Source: Aricia agestis
Lineage: Eukaryota > Arthropoda > Insecta > Lepidoptera > Lycaenidae
Reading direction: 5' to 3'
Assembly: GCF_905147365.1 (NCBI RefSeq)
Contig: NC_056428.1
Coordinates: 20,366,001 to 20,430,000 of the forward strand
DNA length: 64,000 nucleotides
Shown here: positions 1 through 9,203 of the stretch, piece by piece
Layout of the letters: each line of letters begins with the position of its first letter
Numbering within the stretch: position 1 is the stretch's first letter
The notes under the pieces: model-generated
Database searches by the model: none
The model's input: only the letters and a program-made list of their open reading frames with translations
Told to the model about the DNA's origin: nothing
Program-made: the position numbers and the translations under genes

Positions 1-124
1 GCAAGTTATTATTTATTTATGTTATATATTTAAGCTGTGTTTAACGCTAGAATAAGTTTGCTTATTATTAGTCAATGTTCTCAAGTAAGTGAATTATTGT
101 AATTCTTTTTGAGAAATAAAGTCT

Positions 125-516
125 TTAACCGTATATTTTATTGCGCTAAGACTAATAGGAGTGAAGAAATAGGGGAAAGTGTCGAAAAAACGGGAGAAAT
201 TATCTGAAAGGGCTTATTTGAACGCGCTAATCTAAGGAACTACTGGTCCAATTTGGAAAATTCTTTTAGTGTTAGATAGCCCATTTATCGAGGAAGTCTG
301 TAGGTTATATTTTATCATGCTAAGACTAATAGAAGCGAAGAAATAGAGGAAAATGTGGAAAAAACGGGGGAAATTATTTGAAAGGGCTCCTCACGAACTA
401 CTGGAGCAATTTTTCTGTTATTTGGCACATGTAAGAAGTAAACCACGTGAAGGATCGTAGGCTATTTTTTGTGGACTAATTTCTCTGTGAAATATCTAAT
501 TTACGCGGGCGAAGCT
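125..516 (+). mobile_element. Helitron-like family E, degraded and partly duplicated
   Basis: The stretch from about 205 carries the family E body (TTTGAACGCGCTAATC, AACTACTGG, GTTAGATAGCCCATTTATCG, TGGAGCAATTTTTCTG) and reaches the terminal hairpin region TTTACGCGGGCGAAGC near 500. Bases 125-200 repeat an internal part of the same family, so this is a broken, partly duplicated copy. The expected GTCTAG end is mutated to GTTATA. The intact reference copy is at 17406-17743. Confidence 0.7.
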
Positions 517-540
517 GCGCGGAACGTTATATTTCGCGTG

Positions 541-1032
541 GTCACGATATCACGCGTAAGCGGCAGGACCCATTTTGCTGTTTGGTATAAACTATACGGT
601 AAAGATACTTTGAGTCCCGAAAAAAAACATAAGATACATTTTGTCCCGGAAAAATGTACGGTTACTGCACAATATACTTTTATGATTATGCCTAAACTAT
701 TTAATCTATTTTGATGAAATTTGGTATGGTAATACTTTCAGTCTCGGGAAAGGACAGGGATACTTTTTATCCCGGAAAATATACGGTTCCCGCACAATAA
801 ACTTTATGATTCGCGCCTAAACTATTTAATCTATTTTGATCGAATTTGGCATAAAAATCAATAGAGATTGGAGATACTAATTTGAATCTGGGACAAGGAA
901 TATTTTTTGTCCCGGAAAAATGTCCGGTTCCCACACAATATACTTTCTGATTTGCGCGTAAACGACTCAATCGATGTACGGGAACAACTATAAACTAAAG
1001 TCCACGCGGGCGAAGTCGCGGGCAACAGCTAG
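541..1032 (+). mobile_element. Helitron-like element with three internal tandem units
   Basis: The 3' end is a hairpin (CGCGGGCGAAGTCGCG, 1005-1020) followed by GGCAACAGCTAG, with CTAG at 1029-1032 and a T after it, the classic Helitron terminus. Upstream are three diverged tandem units of about 130 bp starting near 572, 709 and 836. Each has TTTTG..GAAATTTGGTAT, a phrase like GAGTCCCGGGAAAGG, then TTTTTATCCCGGAAAA and TACGGTTCCCGCACAATA. Those phrases also occur in family D, so this looks like an expanded relative of D. The 5' end is not clear. Confidence 0.65.
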
Positions 1033-1076
1033 TATAAAATATTTTTTCAAAACCATTAATAATTGTATCATAAAAA

Positions 1077-1613
1077 TCAGCCAAGTGTAAGTCGGACTTG
1101 CGCACGAAGGAAACGCACCGTTATAGAGCAAAAATGAGATTTTTGTGTGTGAAATTTATTTTATTTTAATTATTCATTTATTTTATTTATATTTATTAAA
1201 TATTTATTTTATTTTAATTTTATTGTCAATTATTAAAGTATAAATATAATTAACGATTATGTGAAAATTTCAAGTGCTCTATAGCCATTATTAATATCGA
1301 GCAAAAAATAGCAATAAAATCGCGTTTGTTATATCGGAGCCCCCCTTTAATATTAATTTTATTTTGTTTTTTATTTGTTTCTATAGCAGCAACAGAACTG
1401 ATCTCTACTCTATCAATAATGGCAACAGATAGGTACTTGAATTTTTCTCAAAGTAATTAGTTATATATTGTGTACTTTAATATTTAATAATAATATTAAA
1501 ATAAAATAAAAAAATTGGGGCGGCTCTCATACAATAAACACAATTTTTGGCCTAATTTTGCTCTATAATGATACGGAGCCCTTCGTGCGCGAGTCCGACT
1601 CGCACTTGGCCGA
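1077..1613. repeat. Family A repeat, palindromic composite copy
   Basis: The left end reads as a family A head (CAGCCAAGTGTAAGTCGGAC). The right end is the same head inverted (GAGTCCGACTCGCACTTGGCCG). AGAGCAAAA and GGAGCCCC phrases are present inside on both strands. Family A copies normally have the head at one end and GGTACGGAACCCT at the other, so this is a head-to-head composite of two truncated copies. Confidence 0.7.
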
Positions 1614-1642
1614 TTATTATATTATATACTAGAAACAGTTTA

Positions 1643-1714
1643 TATGGCAAAACAGCCGGGTTTGCCGGATACTGACTAGCTGACCCGGCAAAAAAAATTT
1701 GCCGGGTCAGCTAG
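1643..1714. mobile_element. Two Helitron-like family C 3' ends meeting tail to tail
   Basis: A perfect palindrome has arms 1677-1692 and 1698-1713 (TAGCTGACCCGGCAAA and its complement) around a short A-rich centre. Each arm is the 3' end of family C (hairpin-GCCGGGTCAGCTAG), and CTAG lies at both edges (1676-1679 and 1711-1714). A third partial terminus, GGCAAAACAGCCGGG..CTGACTAG, abuts on the left. Confidence 0.7.
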
Positions 1715-1719
1715 TATCT

Positions 1720-2650
1720 ATATTATAAAAGAGTTTTAAATTTTGTAAGTCTCGCTTATAACTCTTGATCGGCTCAACCGATTTGACTAATTTTAGTCAT
1801 GAAATGTTTGTTGAAGTCTTGGGAAGGTTTTACTATCAGAGATTCGTAAGAGGACCTGAGTTATTTAGTCGGATTATGTCAAGTCAATGTTCATAGCCAG
1901 ATAACCCGATAAAAATATATACTAGTTAGCAGTTCTGCCTAAGAATCAATTTATTTAATAGTATAATTGGAGCTACAGGTCTTATTAAATAAAATATGAG
2001 GTATCACTTGATTTCAAATTTAGTTCGGCGACTTAGAGTCGCTTATCGAGCGGGAAGTGTTAAAGTTTTAAGGGAATAAGCAATTCCCTTATTTTACAAA
2101 ATTGTACATTCACTTCATCTACTTTTACTTCATTAATTAGTTATTAAAAAATATGTTTTTTTTTAGATGTTCAGTAGTTTTGATAAAGCAGGCGTGGAAT
2201 CTCGATGCGATTAGTTAGTTACATAATACATCAGAATAATATAACTTTTCTTATGGGATCTTGTATCACAAGTCACCACACGATTATAAAATATATAAAT
2301 AAGTTATATTTCTATTTATAATAGTGCTATGATACAAAATCCGTTATCAGGGTACTTAAAATTTGATTAATAACTGTGAAGAGTTTATAGTAAACATCTT
2401 GACAACGGTTCAACTTAGCTTGTGCCGAGCTCATTTATATAATTAATCAAAGCTGGCTTCCTTCTGGAATTAGAACGATAATGTTTATTGCAAAGCGTTT
2501 ATTGCACTAAATTCGTTTATTCAGTAATGGCATATCACAACTTTCATCTTATTGGACATTAGCTGTAGTCATAGTTTGTAATTTATTTAACATTCAGGTT
2601 TATTATAACATAACTTATAAAAGACAAAAGATAAACTACAATAAGTAAAT
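1720..2650. other. Unassigned AT-rich stretch
   Basis: I see no ORF of note, no RNA gene and no repeat family that recurs elsewhere in the window. Short AT-rich simple sequence is scattered through it. Confidence 0.5.
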
Positions 2651-2911
2651 AAAATTAGCCAAGTGCGAGTGGGACTCGCGTAAGAAGGGTTCCGTACCAC
2701 TATAGAGCAAAACTGGGAAAAAATGTGTTTTTCGTATCCCCTAATTATAATTTTAATTAAATTTTATTATTAATTATTAAAGTTTAAATAAAACTGAGTC
2801 TGTTTTGAACATTTCAGGTGTCTATCTGTTGTCATAATTGATACCGAGCAAAAAATGTAAACAAATTGAAGCCCGCTTAAATGTTTTTACATACTTTGTT
2901 TTTAGTATTTA

Positions 2912-3276
2912 ATAATAATAATAATAGCTCCCACACCGGTTTCGGTGACGGTGGCCGGTTTCATTGAAACCAGACCAGGTACGCAGGAGTAATTTTATAG
3001 TGCCCAAGTGTGTGCGCAGTACACAAGAGCACTCTCTATTCCTTTACTCTCATAACCCAGTGGGACGGCAGACCGACACGGCTGTCGAGAGATCAGGCGC
3101 AGGACCGACTTTTTACATGCCCATCCGACGCATGGATCATCTTACTTGTCAGACAATCAGGTGATCAGCCTGCATTATCCTAACCAAACTTGGAAATAAC
3201 ATGTTTCCAACGCGGGAATCGAACCCACGACCTCCGAGTCAAGAGCCAAGCTCTGAACCACTGGACCACGGAGGCG
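2912..3276 (-). mobile_element. tRNA-derived SINE, complete, nested in family A
   Basis: On the minus strand the element opens with a tRNA-like head carrying pol III promoter boxes: box A TGGTCCAGTGG (3258-3268) and box B GGTTCGATTCC (3215-3225). A tRNA-unrelated body follows and it ends in a short ATT/TTA-repeat tail (about 2912-2925). It is flanked by perfect 13-bp duplications TTTTTAGTATTTA (2899-2911, 3277-3289), the mark of LINE-driven insertion. Length is about 365 bp. A second copy at 37813-38176 shares the whole layout. I cannot assign a published family name. Confidence 0.9.
3215..3268 (-). promoter_or_regulatory. Internal pol III promoter of the SINE (boxes A and B)
   Basis: Box A TGGTCCAGTGG and box B GGTTCGATTCC fit the eukaryotic tRNA promoter consensus (TRGYNNARNNG and GGTTCGANTCC). 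The DNA between them resembles an anticodon arm but belongs to the SINE. Confidence 0.75.
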
Positions 3277-3654
3277 TTTTTAGTATTTATTGTTATAGCG
3301 GCAACAGAAATACATAATCTGTGAACATTTCAACTCTCTAGCTTCTACCTTTCTTGAGTTACAGCCTGGAGACAGATAGACAGGCGGACGGACATCAAAG
3401 TCTCAGTAATAGGGTCCCGTTTTTACCCTTCGGGTACGGAACCCTAAAAACTAGTACAATAAAATGTAAAGAAAAACAGTTTAAATTTAAATATTATAAT
3501 TCGTTTATTGTACAAGAACATCACATTAATTTTGCATAATTCAGTAGCACAAAATTAAGCTTAAAGACGTGACAGACTGACAGACACATTTTTGCATGAA
3601 CAATGTTAGCACTGATTTACAGAAACAACATCCATAGATCTTACTTAACGTATG

Positions 3655-3915
3655 CTAAGTACTCACATACGGTTTTACTCGACAGTTTTACTCCAAATCG
3701 AGCAAAAACCACCGTGTGGACCGCAAAACTCACAGCTCGAAGGCTGGCATCGAGTCGGTCCGATGGAATTAATCTAATTTCCAATTAGAAATATCTAATT
3801 TCCATTGATTTGGAGTAAAACTATCGAGCAATGCTGATGAGTGGACGAAACCCGGAGCCGTGGTTTTTACTCTACGTGATTGCTCGATCGAGCAAAACCG
3901 TATGTGAGTACTTAG
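3655..3915. mobile_element. Foldback/MITE carrying a hammerhead-like core
   Basis: Terminal inverted repeats of about 28 bp open with CTAAGTACTCACATACGG and close with its complement, with one mismatch between the arms. Further inverted matches lie inside: AAAAACCAC at about 3704-3712 against GTGGTTTTT, and GTTTTACTCCAAATCGAGCA against TTTGGAGTAAAAC. The right half contains CTGATGAGTGGACGAAAC (3834-3851). No clear target duplication is visible. This is the only copy in the window. Confidence 0.65.
3823..3888 (+). ncRNA. Hammerhead ribozyme-like core, probably degenerate
   Basis: The conserved hammerhead blocks CTGATGAG (3834-3841) and CGAAAC (3846-3851) are separated by only TGGA, so stem II would be a single G-C pair with a 4-nt loop. 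A perfect 10-bp helix, ATCGAGCAAT (3823-3832) with ATTGCTCGAT (3879-3888), encloses the core in the position of stem I of a type I hammerhead. Against it: a G.G mismatch sits where stem I should start, and I find no clean NUH cleavage site in register. ACC..GGT (about 3850-3864) is a possible short stem III. Best read as a decayed or variant hammerhead, or a coincidence. Confidence 0.35.
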
Positions 3916-4130
3916 TATTAAGGAGACCCGTCGTACTCAGAGACACTTAATTATGATTAACATTAAATTTAATGAAGAGTTTGACAGTGTATGTCAAAAT
4001 TTGGAATTAATTTTGAAATAATATTCCACTCTGAGTGCGGCAGTTAACTCTAACGGTACTCACGATTTCTTAACGTAAATATAATGTGTAATTTGACAGA
4101 AAAGTTCATCAATTCAGAATCTTTATTATA

Positions 4131-4402
4131 GAAGGTGTAACAATACAACATACATAGAGATAATAATATATGGTGTGTATGTGTCCCTTGTATAGAGTTC
4201 AATGTGAAAGTAGCAGAGCTGACACAGCAAAATTATTTCATTGTGATTTGTATGGGCAAGCGGCACAGTGCGGCGTCAGTTTTTTTCCCATACAAAACTA
4301 GAAAAAAAAGTTTATCTTTCGCTAGTACTTTCACATATTTTGTGCTCTATATGCCCCAGCCACATCCTAGAAAGTATAATCATTTATTTTTGTTACAATC
4401 TG
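4131..4402. mobile_element. TA-flanked MITE, GTGTAACAAAA family (copy 1)
   Basis: The ends are GAAGGTGTAACAATAC and TTTTGTTACAATCTG, flanked by TA. Inside are the family phrases TAGAGTTCAATGTGAAAGTAGC and TGTGTATGTGTCCCTTGTA. Other copies are at 16569-16797, 42675-42928 and 44118-44429. The TA duplication fits Tc1/mariner-type mobilisation. No coding capacity. Confidence 0.7.
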
Positions 4403-4466
4403 TATTTAAAGTAATAAGATATAGTTAGGTAATTAAATTTCTTTTAGCCGTAAGTCAAAACTTTAA

Positions 4467-4709
4467 GGGTGAAGCCAAACGAGCGTAAAACGGCATTCTG
4501 CGACTGACTACTCACATAATAAAATAATTTTATTATGTGAGTAGTGAGTCGCAGAATGCCGGTCGCGTAAATTATTTTTCATAATAATCATGACTCACAA
4601 AATTACGCTCGTCGTAGGAATTTTCTATGAAACTGAGTGCAGCAGAATGTCTGCCAACCGAAATTCTGCGACTCACGACTCACAAAATTACGCTCGTTTG
4701 GCTTCACCC
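4467..4709. mobile_element. Harbinger-like MITE with TAA duplication
   Basis: The inverted termini GGGTGAAGCCAAACGAGCGT and its complement are perfect over more than 20 bp and flanked by TAA on both sides (4464-4466, 4710-4712). The inside is made of repeated inverted GCATTCTGCGACT..ACTCAC blocks, so it folds into several hairpins. A 3-bp TWA duplication with GG-starting TIRs is typical of PIF/Harbinger-derived MITEs. Confidence 0.8.
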
Positions 4710-4991
4710 TAAATCAGATCAATCAGAAAACTTTGAATCAGAGTATAAACAATACCGAATGGCGAGTATATTGCAATAGTCAATAAGGTTGAGCGCAAAC
4801 AGCGGCAGGAAATGTATTGAGATCGAGCGGGAGATGACGCGCAGACAGGACAGCGATTGAGTGAGCATATAAATGTACGGCGTCCCCTGGGAATTGTGCC
4901 CATAAAGAACCGAGTATAAGAGTTTGCTTGTCAGCGTAAGGAATTATATATTTTTATACTTGGTCGCAGTTAAGCATTTGTTTAATAATAC

Positions 4992-5220
4992 CTACGAATA
5001 ATAAAAACGAAGGAAACGTAACTCCCATACTATTACCGTTTTGAATTTGGTTCCTTTCGAACTGTCATGTACGTCAGCCTGATACCGCCGCGCGCCGCGC
5101 TGAAGCACAGCTGAAGGCTACCTAAATATGAGGTATACATTTCTGACAAGTAATTATCATAATAATCGTAGAACATGTTTTTTGACGCAGTTACTTTTCC
5201 TTATTTTATATGATTTGTAG
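4992..5220. mobile_element. hAT-like MITE, CTACGAATAATAAAAAC family (copy 1)
   Basis: It starts CTACGAATAATAAAAAC and ends with a diverged complement (GATTTGTAG). The 8-bp flanks AATAATAC (4984-4991) and AATAATAT (5221-5228) match at 7 of 8. Inside are AAGGAAACGTAACTCC and the inverted GAGTTACTTTTCCTT-like block, plus TCGAACTGTCATGTACGTCAG shared with the copy at 8976. Confidence 0.8.
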
Positions 5221-5229
5221 AATAATATC

Positions 5230-6010
5230 TTTTTTTTGTTGAATTTTTAATGCAGTCTTGTTCTAAAATATTATCTACAGAACATAACAGCATTCATAAC
5301 ACGAAACTTATAGTATAAAGCTGAAGATTGAAGGCGCTAATGTCAACTACTAGGCCGATTTCAATGCAATTTACGATAAGTATAGAGTCGATAAAAGTGA
5401 GTAGAGTAGAAATGTACGGAAGTTCATAATCTGTATAGTACCAACCAACCTGTACAGATTTCTATTGGCTTAATCCTATAACATTTTTAGCCATTCATAA
5501 TAATATTGTCTTATGATTTTTTTACCAGAAGAAACTATACTCTCCTGATTAGCGGGTATTTCCGATATTTTATAAGATTTCAATAAATCCCACACGACCA
5601 TTACAAAGTCAATCCCTGATCGGATCTCAAAAATCCTCTTTAAAGGCGTAACAAAGCGTCCGCAGAACCGGACAAACACTTTTGTGTCCCGTTAAAAATA
5701 TCCAGGAAAGAATGCTCCTGGATATTCCCGTTCAAATGAAGTCCCGGATGGATTTAGGAGATTTCCCGGCAACGTGAGATCCACGGATAAGTCCGCCCCG
5801 GCCAAAAACTACGATTATTGCCCACCAAACTATATTCTGGCTTGATTAACATCTAATTTATTACCACATTCCCGGCCTGGGAATAATCAAAATAGATTGT
5901 CGCTTTAGGACTAGTGTTGGGAGGAATCGATTGACATTATTCGATTGTGTAATAATAATTGATATGACTGACGATTTAATAATTAATATTTAGATACAAG
6001 TGAATAAATT
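5230..6010. other. Unassigned stretch
   Basis: No gene is seen. An inverted pair around 5690-5710 (GTGTCCCGTTAAAAATATCC, CAGGAAAGAATGCTCCTGG) and nearby words such as TCCCGGCAACG and TCCCGGCCTGG suggest old, unrecognised repeat debris. Confidence 0.4.
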
Positions 6011-6012
6011 GA

Positions 6013-6190
6013 GGACTAATCTATACTACTATTATAAAATATGTCAAAGTGTGTCTGTCTGTACCTCTTCACGCCCAAACCGCTGAACAGATTTTGCTGG
6101 GCTTTGGAATGGAACTTTGAGTCCCAGAAAAGGACGATACTTTTTATACTGGAAAAAGGCACAGTTTCTTATACTGGAAAAAGGCCTTAT
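6013..6190 (+). mobile_element. Helitron-like family D, 5' part
   Basis: It begins CTATACTACTATTATAAAAT and continues GTGTGTCTGTCTGTACCTCT, CACGCCCAAACCGCTGAAC, TTTGAGTCCCAGAAAAGGAC, the normal order of family D. It then breaks up after a small internal duplication (TATACTGGAAAAAGGC twice). The hairpin-CTAG terminus is missing. Confidence 0.65.
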
Positions 6191-6240
6191 CTAGTAAGTG
6201 ATAAATTGAGCAATACAAATGATATGAATAGTATAGTTTA

Positions 6241-6361
6241 GCAATTTTCACCACTTTCTGATAAATACCTAATAGGCTATTCACAATATTTTTGACAGAT
6301 TCTCCATACTTGATCTGTCTAGTTAATTGGTGGCCTTATCAAGAAGTGGTGAAACAGGCCC
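6241..6361. mobile_element. GGGCCTGTTTCACCACTT MITE, uninterrupted copy
   Basis: The left end is TTTTCACCACTTTCTGATAA and the right end CAGAAGTGGTGAAACAGGCCC-like. The middle (GGCTATTCACAA..TTTTTGACAGATTCTCC..TTGATCTGTC) matches the copy split at 39870-40517, and so gives the empty-site reference for that nested insertion. Confidence 0.7.
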
Positions 6362-6736
6362 TTACAAGACAAGATTTATTATTCAAGGCTCATAAATACA
6401 ATACGAGTACAATATTATCTTATAAAATATTTAATTAGCATTGTGCTTGGCTTTTTAAACATTTGTTATAAGTTTCTTTGTCAGTACTCTCGACGCTCAA
6501 ACTACTGAAGCGATTTGTGTATTTGGTGTAGATACTCTAAGATCTATGGGACATGAGAACACAAGTGCGACTTTCATCAGAAAAATAATAAAGTTGTTTT
6601 TTTTTTTTTTTCAAATTGCTGGTGTCCCCTATAACCTGTACACATACTACTTTTTAAGAAAACTTACTATATAATGAATAGGATTATTTTTCCCTAATTA
6701 CGCTTATCGTCTCATTCCAGCAGACTTTTTTTTTAA

Positions 6737-6984
6737 TAAGGGGGCAAACAAGCAAACGGGTCACCTGATGGAAAGCAACTTCCGTCGCCCATGGACACTC
6801 GCGGTATCAGAAGAGCTGCAGGTGCGTTGTCGGCCTGGAAATAGGAGAGGGTAGGGAAGGGAAAAGGGTAGGGAAACCTCCGGTAAACTCACTCACTCGG
6901 CAAAACACAGCGCAAGCGCTGTTTCACGCCGGTTTTCTGTGAGCTCGATTCTCCGGTCGAGTCTCCATTCGTTCGTCTCTCACG
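6737..6984 (+). repeat. Family B repeat (GGGGGCAAACGAGCAAACGG), copy 1
   Basis: The order is AAGGGGGCAAACAAGCAAACGG, CACCTGATGGAAAGCAACTT, CCGTCGCCCATGGACACTCG, a GGGTAGGGAAGGG-rich minisatellite, CTCCGGTAAACTCACTC, GCGCAAGCGCTGTTTCACGC, TCTCCGGTCGAG. The same order is found at 25409-25728 and 62892-63217, all on the plus strand. I recall this repeat as widespread in Lepidoptera. It has no coding function that I can support. Confidence 0.8.
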
Positions 6985-7251
6985 TCAAGACATTCGAATA
7001 ATATCTTGAATCGAATAGCAATCGAAGCATCGCTTCCCAACCCTAGAGCCTGATTGTTTTCTGGTTTACGACATAATTATGTGTTGTAATTGAAACTTTA
7101 TCCCCACTGGTAATTTTTGTTTGTCGCCAGCGGTAATGTTCTAATGGATCACTCCACTATAATATATTTTACTTAATTACGTCTGGCTGACTTATGTCAA
7201 CCATTCTCTTCACATGTCCTTGTGTTGTATTATGGATATATTTATGTTTAT

Positions 7252-7398
7252 TATTGTTTTTCAACTTTTCTTATGATGTGACTTTTTTGGTATAAAAAAA
7301 TATATTTTAATAAATATTTACTTTTTTATCATGTATGTAGGTTTAACCTTTTAAATTTTTATTGTCGCGACCTACAAAAAAAGGTTGAAAAACACTGC
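7252..7398. mobile_element. hAT-like MITE, GTGTTTTTCAACC family, copy 1
   Basis: The left end TTGTTTTTCAACTTTTCTTATGATG and right end AAAAGGTTGAAAAACACTG are inverted. The better copy at 19429-19685 has the same ends and near-matching 8-bp flanks. The middle is AT-rich without coding sequence. Confidence 0.5.
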
Positions 7399-7444
7399 CC
7401 TACGTTTTGCGTTCGAAAAGGTTCCCGAAGGTACCCTTAATAGA

Positions 7445-7563
7445 ATTGGTTTTTGTGTTTTAAGGTTTTAAGTAACTTAGGACATTGCACACACAAAGCT
7501 TTACGATGCATCATGCAATGTTTTTTAAATTAGCCATTCAAAGTCTGTATTTGTCCGTGGTTT

Positions 7564-7661
<98 letters not shown>

Positions 7662-7690
7662 AAACAAAACCTTAAAACACAAAAACCAAT
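7445..7690. repeat. 47-unit TA microsatellite inside a small foldback
   Basis: About 94 bases of pure TA run from 7566 to 7659. The array lies in the loop of an inverted repeat: TTGGTTTTTGTGTTTTAAGG (from about 7447) pairs with CCTTAAAACACAAAAACCAA (about 7671-7690). The long ORFs reading Ile-Tyr on both strands here are artefacts of the TA run. Confidence 0.9.
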
Positions 7691-7767
7691 ACTTATATCC
7701 GGGAAAAATGTACGGTTCTTGCGCGATAAACGAGTTTTGGCGCAATGGAGTTGCGGGCGTCATCTAG
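7690..7767 (+). mobile_element. Helitron-like family D, 3' end only
   Basis: It carries TATCCGGGAAAAATGTACGG, then GCGATAAACGAGTTTTGGC, the hairpin GCAATGGAGTTGC, and GGGCGTCATCTAG with CTAG at 7764-7767 followed by T. The 5' part is missing at the edge of the TA foldback. Confidence 0.75.
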
Positions 7768-7799
7768 TTCTTATAATAATAATTCAGTCGGAAAGCTTA

Positions 7800-7908
7800 G
7801 GGCCAGGCCACAACACTGCGTTGCGGCGTCGTATCGCAAAACCAACCTTTGAAAAGCAATGTAGATTTTTGCAAAGCGACGCCGCAACGCGGTGTTGTGT
7901 CCTGGCCC
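7800..7908. mobile_element. Harbinger-like MITE, GGGCCAGGCCACAACACTGC family, copy 1
   Basis: The inverted ends GGGCCAGGCCACAACACTGC and GTGTTGTGTCCTGGCCC are flanked by TTA (7797-7799 and 7909-7911). GC-rich arms (GCGTTGCGGCGTCG) stand out from the AT-rich surroundings. The sister copy is at 13340-13530. Confidence 0.8.
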
Positions 7909-7932
7909 TTAGGCACAGGTAGGGCAAACATA

Positions 7933-8288
7933 TCTTATATAATATAAAATTCTCGTGTCACAATGTTAGGCCGGGTACTCCTCCGAAACGGCTTTACTGA
8001 TTTTAACTAAATTTTATATGCATATTCAGTGGGTCTGAGAATCTGCTACTGGGTACTTATTATATTGATAAGTGCATTTTCAAATCATCAGTTGAATAAA
8101 TAATAGTAAATTATTACAACTCGAGACTGACGACGACCATCGTTTGTGCGACGGGATAGCGATGGACGTTGGTGACATACTACGTTGGTGATAGCGATGG
8201 TGACATACTTATTTAGTCACTTCAATAAAATAATACGGGCGAAAATCGAAATACTTTGCCGTAAAGAAACGTTTGCCGGGACAGCTAG
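7933..8288 (+). mobile_element. Helitron-like family C, full length
   Basis: It starts TCTTATATAATATAAAATTC after an A and ends GTTTGCCGGGACAGCTAG (CTAG 8285-8288) before a T. The hairpin GGCAAA../TTTGCC precedes the end. The body has GTGTCACAATGTTAG, TCCTCCGAAACGGCTTTACTG and TATGCATATTCAGTGGGTCTG. It lacks any Rep/helicase ORF, so it is non-autonomous. Confidence 0.8.
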
Positions 8289-8975
8289 TAATTATATACA
8301 TTTAAACTGTTCCAGCAGCCAGTTAAAAATGTGTAGTCGGTCTGGGCTAAGATGGCCAGCATACATCAAATTAGGAGAGCATTAATCGACTGGTTCCCGT
8401 GAATTATGTATGGCGCTAATCCTAATAGGCTACAAATGTACAAGACGCTGTACATTACCTTAACATCAGCAGACATCAGTATCAGCACATTGGTAGAAAT
8501 TAGGTTGAACTTTGTTAGTAATAAGTAGAAATTCAGTTTCATTAGTAGTAGAAATTCAGAAATTCAGCACTCAACTATAGCCTCTTTAACTAAAAATTGG
8601 AAGTCTTCCTACGTTGTTGCGGGTCCCAAGACAGTTTTAGCATAATCCCTCGGGCTCCCTGAGATCATATAAAAGGGTTTTCATGGTTGGATGCCGCTGT
8701 CGATCCTGGCGACATAGGAGATACAGTGGTGGGAATGTGTGGTGGGCTAACGCCCATTTAAAAAACCTCTTTAACTATACTTCACAGTAAAAGTATATAA
8801 TACCAAAGCCCAGATCTTTTCCGTGCCTCAGTCCCAACGGGTACCATACGTGAACAAGATTATTTGACAACTATGTAAAAGTATCGATTTCGTTTCAGTA
8901 GTTAATAGTCAGTAATTACATTGTAGAATTCAAAAATATCAAGAGCTTGGTTACATAATAATAATATAGATATCA

Positions 8976-9203
8976 CTACGAATAATAAAATCTAAGGAAA
9001 CGTAACTCCCATACCTTTTCAAATTTAGTTCCTTTCGAACTGTCATGTAACGTCAGCCTGATACCGCTGAAGGCCACTTAAATATTGCAATTAATGTAGG
9101 TATTGAAAATGTGTATCTAGGTAGTTAGGTACACATTTTTGACAAGTATTGTAGAACGTGTTTTTTGGCGGAGTTACTTTTCCTCAGTTTTTATTATTCG
9201 TAG
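8976..9203. mobile_element. hAT-like MITE, CTACGAATAATAAAA family (copy 2)
   Basis: The ends CTACGAATAATAAAATC and TTTTTATTATTCGTAG are flanked by AGATATCA (8968-8975) and AGATATTA (9204-9211), matching at 7 of 8. The interior is homologous to 4992-5220. Confidence 0.85.

Larger units (their letters stand above)
2655..3445 (+). repeat. Family A repeat split by a SINE
   Basis: The head (GCCAAGTGCGAGTGGGACTC, then GGGTTCCGTACC and TATAGAGCAAAA) is at 2655-2710. The tail (AGCCTGGAGACAGATAGACA, then GGTACGGAACCCT) ends at 3445. The body stops at TTTTTAGTATTTA (2899-2911) and resumes with a second copy of that 13-mer at 3277-3289. Between them lies a complete SINE. Confidence 0.85.

Noticed and set aside
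3190..3276. tRNA gene on the minus strand
   Set aside because: Boxes A and B are good, but the sequence continues into a SINE body with target duplications; a tRNA-derived SINE head explains it.
7485..7922. 145-codon plus-strand ORF and a 77-codon minus-strand ORF
   Set aside because: Both are mostly alternating Ile-Tyr from the TA microsatellite, with ends inside a Helitron-like fragment and a MITE.
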